Below, in pieces: positions 57,586 through 64,000 of a stretch of 64,000 bases of DNA. Positions within the stretch are counted from its first letter, which is position 1. Every line of letters starts with the position of its first letter. Below the pieces are notes generated by a model, which saw only the letters and a program-made list of their open reading frames with translations, was not told the origin of the DNA and made no database searches. Source of the stretch: Otatea glauca (lineage: Eukaryota > Streptophyta > Magnoliopsida > Poales > Poaceae); contig CM070711.1 of NCBI GenBank assembly GCA_036346275.1, positions 46,811,435-46,875,434 on the forward strand. Reading direction: 5' to 3'. Made by a program: the position numbers and the translations under genes.

Positions 57586-59000
57586 ATGGAAGAGATATGC
57601 ATTGTTGATAGTGGCACAACAAATACCATCTTAAGAGAGTCTAAGTATTTCCATGATCACGAAGAACGCCGAAAGATTACTACGATCGCAGAAAGCGACT
57701 CATATGTAATCGGCTCGGGAAGAGCCACTATTATATTGCCTATGGGTACAACTTTGTAATCGAAGAAGCCCTTTTGTACCTCAATCAACACGCACTCTCT
57801 TAAGTTTCAAAGACATCGCGCCAATGGTTTTCACGTAGAAACCAATGAAGAAAATGGCAAAGAATACTTGTGCATTGTGAAGCATGCGGTATGTGGAAAA
57901 ATGGTATTAGAAAATGTCCCTCATATGAATCAGGTTGTACTACACGAATATTCAAGCACCAAGTGTATACTTCCTTGAAGACTGTTTTTAGAAGCTCTGA
58001 GTTATTTTCTTTATGACATGGTAGATTAGGCCATCCTGGTCTTAGAATGATGAGAAATATAGTGAACAACTCACAAGGTCATGGTATTAATGTTAAAAAT
58101 TTCCCGAATCATGAAGATTTTGTGTGCCCTGCATGTGCCACCGGGAAATTAATAACTAGACCCTCTGTCATGAAAGTGCAAAGTGAAATTCCTGCATTCC
58201 TGGAACGCATCCAGGGGATATTTATGGTCGATTCAGCCCCTTGTCAGGGCCGTTTCGATACTTTATGGTGCTCATCGATGCTTCCTCGAAATGGTCGCAT
58301 GTATGCTTATTGTCAACAAGAAACCATGCTTTTGCAAAGCTAATCTCGCAGATCATAAGAATTAAGAATGCTTTTCCTGATCATCGTGTGAAGTCCATTA
58401 GAATGGACAATGCCGAGAATTTACTTCAAAGGCATTTGATGATTATTGCACAAAGAACAGGGATAGCGATTGAGCACTCCGACCGCACGTCCATACGCAG
58501 AATGGACTAGCGTAAATACTAATAAAGAGGATTAAGTTCATTGCCGGACCGCTTTTGCGAGTTGTAACTTGCCCAACACTTGTTGGGGACACGCAGATCT
58601 GCGCACGCAGAGCTCTTATCAATCTCGCACCGTCGATCTACAACATCCATTCTCCTATGCGACTTGTGCACGGATCATCCCAAGATCTCCCATCTTAGAA
58701 AATTTGGGTGTATGGTATATGTACCTATACCACCCCTCGTGACTGCAATGGGCCCTCTCCACAAGTCCGGGATATCGCTTGTTATGAGAGTGCATCCATA
58801 ATCGGTATTTGGAACCCATGATCGAGACTTGCATACTGACCGATTCATTGATTGCATCTTTGACGAGGATCGTTTCCCGTCATTAAGGGGAGGAAATCAA
58901 CCTTTGGATGAAAAATGCCGGGAAATCATATAGCATTCCACTGGGATCCCCGCACATGACCCCCGCACTAATGAAGCAAATTAAGAAGTCCAGAAGATAA
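57586..59000 (+). pseudogene. Protease-integrase remnant of copia-B
   Basis: MEEICIVDSGTTNTI at 57586-57630 carries the aspartic-protease DSG triad. The following gag-pre-integrase zinc region and integrase core are recognisable but shifted at several points: MVLIDASSKWSHVCLLSTRN, FPDHRVKSIRMDNAENLL and HLRKFGCMVYVPI lie in different frames (58241-58510, 58580-58801). The NGLAE box with the catalytic Glu is broken by a deletion and stop near 58510. Confidence 0.82.
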
Positions 59001-59640
59001 TTGATTTGCAGAATTTGGCAAATGAACTGCTGATCATTTTTGTGACCTGAAGGGCATGGTTAAGTCGCATGTACCCGCAAGGAATGCACCAGAGAGGGTG
59101 GAAATACCAAAGAAAATAGAAAGTATCCCTCAGCCTGTTCAGAGGCCTCAAAGAAAAAGACCAGGAAATCTGGCTCCTCAAACCCAAAGTACCCGTGACG
59201 TCTGAGAAAATCAAGGCGAGAGGACTTACCACAACCAATTACGAAAATGCCCCAAGGAAAGAAGGGGAGCGGTTGAGACTGCACCGAAAGAAGCCAACAG
59301 AAAGGCAATTCCAGACTTGAATCTTCCATCGCAGAAGCCACGGAAATAATGTGTGCGCACACATAGGCGATGAAAAGCTAAAGGAACTTGCTCCTGCGAT
59401 AGGGAATAGCAGCGAAGAGCAAGTAGAAGTGCATGAAGCACCCCATGAAGAAATGGCCATAAACTTTGTAATAACAGGAGAATCCCTGAATAGAGCAACA
59501 GCCAACGTTGATGCATACTTTGCAAAGAAGATTGCCTCGATCATTGATCATGATCCCGAGCCTGCATCTCTCGCAGAGTGCAAGAAAAGGCTAGATTGGG
59601 AAGAATGGAAAAGGCAATCACTGCAGAGTTAGTCTCTCTG
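59001..59640 (+). pseudogene. Integrase-polymerase linker of copia-B
   Basis: Hydrophilic, Lys/Glu/Pro-rich linker of low conservation, with an open part at 59351-59632 (AINFVITGESLNRATANVDA, then LDWEEWKRQ). It corresponds to 5793-6370 of copia-A. Confidence 0.6.
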
Positions 59641-60560
59641 AACAAGAGAGAGGTGTTTGGGCCCGTATGCCGCACACCTTCCCATATAAACCCCGTTAGG
59701 TCACAAATGGGTCTTTGTTCTGAAGAGAAATGAAAACAACGAAGTTGTAAGGTACAAGGCAAGGCTCGTAGCTCAAGGTTTCACTCAACGTCCTGGAGTT
59801 GATTATGAAGAAACCTATTCTCCGGTCATGGGAGGAATTACCTTTAGATATTTAATCTCAATGGCGATCAACTTGAAGTTGAGAATGAAGCTAATGGATG
59901 TTGTCACAAAGATATTTGTATGGAAACTTGGATTCGAGATATACATGAAAGTACCGAAGGAATTCCTATCCCGAACCAAGACGGAGCAAATAGAAACCAT
60001 GCATGGTGAAATTGGAGAAATCACTGTATGGGTTGAAACTGTCGGAAGAATGTGGTACAATCGCTTGAGTGACTTTCTCTCAAGAAAGGCTACACAAACA
60101 ATAAGATTGTCCATGTGTGTTTATACAATGATTCCCGAATGGATTACGATAATCTCCGTCTATGTAGATGACTTGAACATCATTGGGACGGATGAAGAAA
60201 TTGAAGAAGCATGCTCATACTTGAAGTCCGAGTTTGAAATGAAGGATTTGGGTAAAACAAAATTTTGTTTAGGCTTGCACTTGAACATGTCCAAGGAGGA
60301 ATCTTGGTACATCAATCAACCTACACACGTAAAGTGTTGGAAAGATTTGGATTTGAAAAAGCATATCCTGCGAATACTCCAATGGTCGGAAGGTCACTCC
60401 AAGCGCACCTAGACCCATACTGCACCTAGAGAAGAGGGGAGGAAGTCACAGGCGGAATTCCCATATCTGAGTGCAATTGGAGCGCTCATGTACCTTGCGA
60501 ATAGCACTAGGCGGACATTGCGTTCATTGTGAATTTACTAGCTCGATGCAAAGTCGTAAC
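59641..60560 (+). pseudogene. Reverse transcriptase remnant of copia-B
   Basis: The frame 59828-60412 contains MGGITFRYLISMAINLKL, KLMDVVTK with the first catalytic Asp, GRMWYNRLSDFLSRKATQT and the intact YVDDLNIIG box at 60161-60187. KDLGKTKFCLGL follows. Deletions after 60412 shift the thumb-like part (EFPYLSAIGALMYL is in another frame). Copies information from RNA to DNA in working relatives. Confidence 0.85.
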
Positions 60561-61189
60561 CCACCAAAAGGCATTGGAAAGGGATCAAGGACATCTTCCG
60601 TTACCTCCAAGGAAGCAAAGACCTCGGTCTGTTTTTCAGAAGAAACAATGAATTGAATTTAGTTGGCTATGCCGATGCTAGGTACTTATCAGACCCGCAT
60701 ACTGACAAGTCCCAAACCGGCTATGTTTTCCTATGTGGAGGAACAGCAATTTCTTGGAAGTCGTCTAAGCAGACTCTCGTCTCGACGTCGACAAACCACT
60801 CGGAAATCATTGCTTTGTATGAAGCATCTCGTGAATGTGCATGGCTCAGAAGAATGGTTCACCACATCCAGAAGTCGTGTGGCTTGAACATTGAGCAAAC
60901 TCCCACAATCATTTATGAAGATAATGCAGCTTGTGTTGCCCAAGCACAGATGGGTTATGTGAAGAGCAATCTCACGAAGCATATCAACCCCAAGTTCTTC
61001 TATGCTCACGAATTGCATAAGATGAACGAGATCAAGATATTGCATACTAAGTCATGTGAAAATCTTGCAGATTTGTTCACTAAATCACTCCCAGCATCTA
61101 CCTTTGAAAGGTGCGTGAAAGGAATTGGGATGATGAGACTTAGAGAAGTGCAGATTTTAGGGGGAGATATTTTACATACTCCCACATGA
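60561..61189 (+). pseudogene. RNase H domain of copia-B, open to its natural stop
   Basis: The 60653-61189 frame codes 178 residues to a normal end: GYADARYLSD with the first Asp, NHSEIIALYEASRE with the Glu, YEDNAACVAQAQ with the next Asp, then HELHKMNEIKIL, ADLFTKSLP and LGGDILHTPT. All RNase H landmarks are kept, unlike copia-A where YEDN reads YEDI. It is cut off from the polymerase by upstream frameshifts. Confidence 0.88.
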
Positions 61190-61435
61190 ATCTCGAGCAT
61201 AAATTATGAATACCCAACATGAATCTCGAAGATTAGCAATTGAAGTTGGGAGAATTGTACTCTTTTTCCTTAGCAAGTTTTTCATGAAGTTTTCTTGCAT
61301 AAGGTTTTAACGAGGCAATTCGTGCAACATAGTAAGCGTATGCTATGTACTCTTTCTCCAAGTATTTTTCCTACTTGGTTTTTCTGGAGTTTTAATGAGG
61401 CATATGCATCTCGCGGCAAAGGGCCCAAGGGGGAG

Positions 61436-61659
61436 TGTTGGGAAACCCTCGTGGCTCATGGAAAGCCCACGTTGGCCCCTAAGCCGAAACCCTAGGTGAG
61501 TGCTATAAAAGGAGGAGGGGTCCCCCCTATGTACAAGCAATCATTAGCAATAAAAGAATTCCGCTGTTGCTCTCCCTAAACACGTGTCTCTCTCTTTCTG
61601 TTCTCCAATTCAGATCTGTTCGGGAACCCCGGACTATTCGATAGCGAGGTTCCTTAACA
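61436..61659 (+). repeat. 3' LTR of copia-B
   Basis: TGTTGGGAAACCC to CCTTAACA, with TATAAAA at 61504-61510. It differs from the copia-A LTRs mainly at 61446-61500, so the two insertions are separate sub-lineages rather than one duplicated insertion. Confidence 0.92.
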
Positions 61660-62510
61660 GCTGAGACAAGTGCATGATTGGGGAAAACAAGAGAAAAGAA
61701 AGCAAAAACCAACGGTCAGTGGATTTTAGGGGCAGTTTGTGGTTTCTGCATTGTGCTATGATGCATTGTGAAATCTAATTAGTTATGACAATCTTTAAGA
61801 AATTCATTAAGGTTTTGTTGTTACAGCTCCAAAAAAGGATGTTTTTAGCTAACAGTAACACCCCAAAAAGAAATAAATAGGACACTCTGTGTAATGAACA
61901 CTATCTAACTGATGAAACTTTTAACTGGAAAATTCAACTTGAATTTAAAATTTTGAACTCCTAAAACCATTTTGAAACATTCAGCTCGAAGATTCAAAAT
62001 TTCAACTCCCATTTTCGAACTTTCAATTCAAAATATCAACTTTGGAACTTTGTAATTCGAGCCTCACGCCTCCTAGCTAGTCAAACTTTCGACTAATAAA
62101 ATTTGAACACTCAACGTAGGCTTTGAAACTTTTAACTTTAACATTTCAACTTTCAAGTCGGGATTTCCCACTTTCGACTCATCAATACTAGAAAACTATA
62201 AGATATTCACTAACTCATATAGCAACCTCCAAATAAATAAGAGCTTTTAAAAGCCACATCAATACAAAACGGAGTCTTAATCCATGCATGCGCAAATTCG
62301 CGGTGCATCTAGCGGTTAGCGCACGTTGTATCCGGGATTATCATCGAGAGGACGTCCACAGGTTAACGAATCTGCATACCATATCATTAACTTTTCCCTG
62401 TTGTATGTTACATGTACACACTTGAAGTATTCGTCACAGCTATGTACATCCATGTATACAGACACGCATTGCACGATTCAATTAGCGGCACGCTCATGTG
62501 GTGCGATGAT
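61660..62510. other. Intergenic DNA between copia-B and the RTM2-like gene
   Basis: No ORF of note. 61915-62180 is a degenerate direct repeat of short words such as TTCAACTTTCAA, TTTGAAACTTT and AAAATTTCAACT, with loose periodicity. The last 200 bases hold the 3' untranslated region of the minus-strand gene. Confidence 0.55.
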
Positions 62511-63556
62511 TTAGTTCCTGGAGAAAAGCATGTGAGAGATGAAGACGCCGAGCGTGAAGACGACGACGGCCGTGGCGATCACCTTCTTGTTCTTTCCGAT
62601 GGCCTCGGCCCACTTGAACCCCTCCTCCGCCGCGCTCTCCCTCTCGCTTTCCCTTTCCTCCGCCGCCAGCCGCGCCCTCGCCTCCTCGATCCTCCGCTCT
62701 GCCTCACGGCCAATCTTCGCCTTGTGTTCGGCCTTGGCCTTATCGTCCTGATCTTCTCGTTCTCGTTTCACCGCCTTCTCGCTCGGCGTCGTTGTGGCCT
62801 CTACCTTGGGCTGCTCCTCCTCCCTCTGCCGTCCCGCCAACGTCGCCCTCGCCGCCTCGATCCTCCGCTCCGCCTCACGGCCAATCTTCGCCTTGTGCTC
62901 GGCCTTGGCCTTATCGTCCTGATCTTCTCGTTCTCGTTTCACCGCCTTCTCGCTCTGCGTCGTTGTCGCCTCTGCCTTGGTCTGCTCCTCCTCCCTCTGT
63001 CGTCCCACCAACCTCGCCCTCGCCGCCTCGATCCTCCGCTCCGCCCCAACCTTGGCCTTCTGATCCATTGGCTTGCCGGCGACGCCGTCGTCGGCCTCCT
63101 CCTCCTTGGCCTGCGGCGGCGCGACCGCTTCTGTTGGCAGCTTGGGCACGGTGAAGGTGAGCACGGTACCGTCGAACCGGCCGGCGATCCCGTCGAGGTA
63201 TGACTTGGGCGGCATCTGGAAATCCTTGTGGAGCCGGAAGCTCCCCGCGCCGCCGTCGGCCGGGCGCTGGCCGCTGACGGTCAGCCGCCCGGCGGAGTCC
63301 ACTTGCGCCATTAAGTCTTCCTTCTTGAACCCTTCAAAAAAATTAAATCAGCCAAGAGATTGGTGCGCGCTAACCTGATCATTTCATCTTTCATCAGGTC
63401 TGCAAATCTGCTTTTGTCAATGCACACACACACTCCGACACTCCGACCTGGGAGGTTGACGCGGAGGACGTAGTTGGCGCCGCCGTTGAGCCACTCGTAC
63501 ACGGGGTCGAAGTCGGCGGCCGTGGCTTCCGCTGATGATCCTTTCCTGCTCGCCAT
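62511..63556 (-). CDS. RTM2-like HSP20/alpha-crystallin-domain protein with C-terminal membrane anchor
   Basis: Two exons on the minus strand, 63448-63556 and 62511-63331, joined by a 116-bp GT-AG intron, give 309 residues; the junction restores NLPGFKKED, the usual start of plant HSP20 domains. Residues about 18-105 are the alpha-crystallin domain (FDPVYEWL, LRVNLPG, GRLTVSGQRP, GRFDGTVLTFTVPK). Residues 110-280 form a charged helical region with two near-identical 57-residue repeats (134-190, 191-247) and a partial third. About 287-304 (VIATAVVVFTLGVFISHML) is a hydrophobic tail anchor. Proteins of this layout include Arabidopsis RTM2, which restricts long-distance potyvirus movement in phloem. 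Here only the architecture is shown, not that role. No frame defects. Confidence 0.9.
62700..63041 (-). repeat. 171-bp coding tandem repeat in the RTM2-like gene
   Basis: Units 62871-63041 and 62700-62870 code ERRIEAARA...AKIGREA twice with six residue differences or fewer; the next ERRIE at 62699 starts a third, diverging unit. An exact multiple of three keeps the frame. The near identity indicates recent duplication or gene conversion. Confidence 0.92.
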
Positions 63557-63594
63557 GGCGCCTTGCTAGCTAGCCGGTGATCGAAGTGATCTAC

Positions 63595-63640
63595 CGAGAT
63601 GCCTTACTGCCGCCGGCCTCATATATATATGCACACGCAT
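63595..63640 (-). promoter_or_regulatory. Core promoter of the RTM2-like gene
   Basis: An alternating AT run (CATATATATATGAGG on the minus strand, 63617-63631) lies about 65 bases before the start codon, the right distance for a TATA box with a 5' untranslated region near 35-40 bases. I saw no clear heat-shock elements in the next 250 bases. Confidence 0.55.
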
Positions 63641-64000
63641 GCGCAGTGTTCAGGCTAAACTATTCCAAGCTTTTCTTGAAGGTCACAGAGAATTTATCGT
63701 CGAGGTTTGGGGTAAAGGTTAGCAAGGGATCTCCATCTCCTACGTGTCTCATGTTCCGGTACCTTTCGGCAAGCGGCACGCACGGTACCAAGTTACCTAC
63801 CACCCATGTCTTCATCTCCATCTCACGAAAGCAAGCTAGGTAACCAATGAAATATGTAATGCTCTAGGGCTTGTCACATGTTTTTGGCGAGCTAGATTGA
63901 GATAATCTAGTAGCTAGGACAAAACTCAATGAATCGTGTGTCTGGTGTCATTGCACATGTTGTCTCATTGAGAACCTTCAATTGAGAAAATCTAGTAGGT
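63641..64000. other. Upstream region of the RTM2-like gene
   Basis: 63655-63880 is the part shared with the ghost promoter at 54845-55080. Beyond it, 63885-64000 contains two copies of TTGAGA-AATCTAGTAG (63897 and 63981), a short direct repeat. No gene is visible up to the window end. Confidence 0.55.

Larger units (their letters stand above)
55487..61659 (+). mobile_element. Ty1/copia retrotransposon, 5'-truncated second copy (copia-B)
   Basis: The same family as copia-A, with gag, spacer, protease, integrase, polymerase, RNase H, polypurine tract (about 61428-61435) and 3' LTR 61436-61659. No 5' LTR is present: element-like leader begins directly at the MITE edge. No target duplication can be checked. 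Several domains are more open than in copia-A, including the zinc knuckle, DSG protease triad, YVDD and a complete RNase H end, but stops in gag and frameshifts in integrase and polymerase inactivate it. Confidence 0.88.

Noticed and set aside
62280..62345. tRNA or SINE-like sequence before the RTM2-like gene
   Set aside because: A weak A-box-like string is present but no B box, and no cloverleaf can be drawn.
62412..63203. 263-codon plus-strand frame opposite the RTM2-like gene
   Set aside because: Antisense shadow of the repetitive charged region; Leu/Arg-rich and without its own splice sites or conserved motif.

Overview
This is plant nuclear DNA, almost certainly from a grass (Poaceae). 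The evidence is several CACTA (En/Spm) transposon families with palindromic subterminal arrays, two Ty1/copia families, a long-LTR Gypsy-like family, MITEs, and spliced host genes with plant architectures. The species cannot be named from the sequence. Only one host gene looks intact. At least 85% of the window is nested mobile DNA.

Layout, left to right. 1-815: featureless intergenic DNA. 816-1618: end of a CACTA element. 1696-8441: a decayed copia element (copia-A) with LTRs and a GTTTA target duplication. 8661-45643: a CACTA element (CACTA-1) split by a 33 kb nest. In that nest a truncated Gypsy-like element (9689-42582) holds CACTA-2 (9979-31317, duplication TAT). CACTA-2 in turn holds a Sirevirus-like copia (17964-28989, duplication GAAAC) inside its TNP2 transposase. 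The Gypsy LTR also holds a small non-autonomous LTR element (37038-40633, duplication GTATT) filled with a GC-rich minisatellite. 43983-44390: a fifth CACTA fragment, after the CACTA-1 transposase remnant.

46008-54797 is a non-autonomous CACTA (CACTA-3, duplication GAG). It has no transposase but carries two exon-like pieces of a host sulfiredoxin gene and a 4.2 kb solo LTR (duplication GTCAT). Right of it, 54845-55080 is a diverged copy of the promoter of the host gene at 62.5-63.6 kb, so a paralogue probably once stood here. A Stowaway-like MITE follows, then a 5'-truncated second copy of the copia-A family (copia-B, about 55487-61659).

The intact host gene is at 62511-63556 on the minus strand, with two exons and 309 residues. 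It encodes an HSP20/alpha-crystallin-domain protein with a charged helical region and a C-terminal membrane anchor, the layout of RTM2-like proteins. Its helical region contains a recent 171 bp tandem duplication. The transposons are mostly dead: stops and frameshifts break the transposases and polyproteins, and the Sirevirus reads YVGD where YVDD is expected. The most interesting objects are the sulfiredoxin-carrying CACTA, the ghost promoter, the repeated mini-exons of the CACTA-2 second gene, the minisatellite LTR element, a tRNA-like pol III module inside the Gypsy LTR, and the gag-pol spacer of the copia family.
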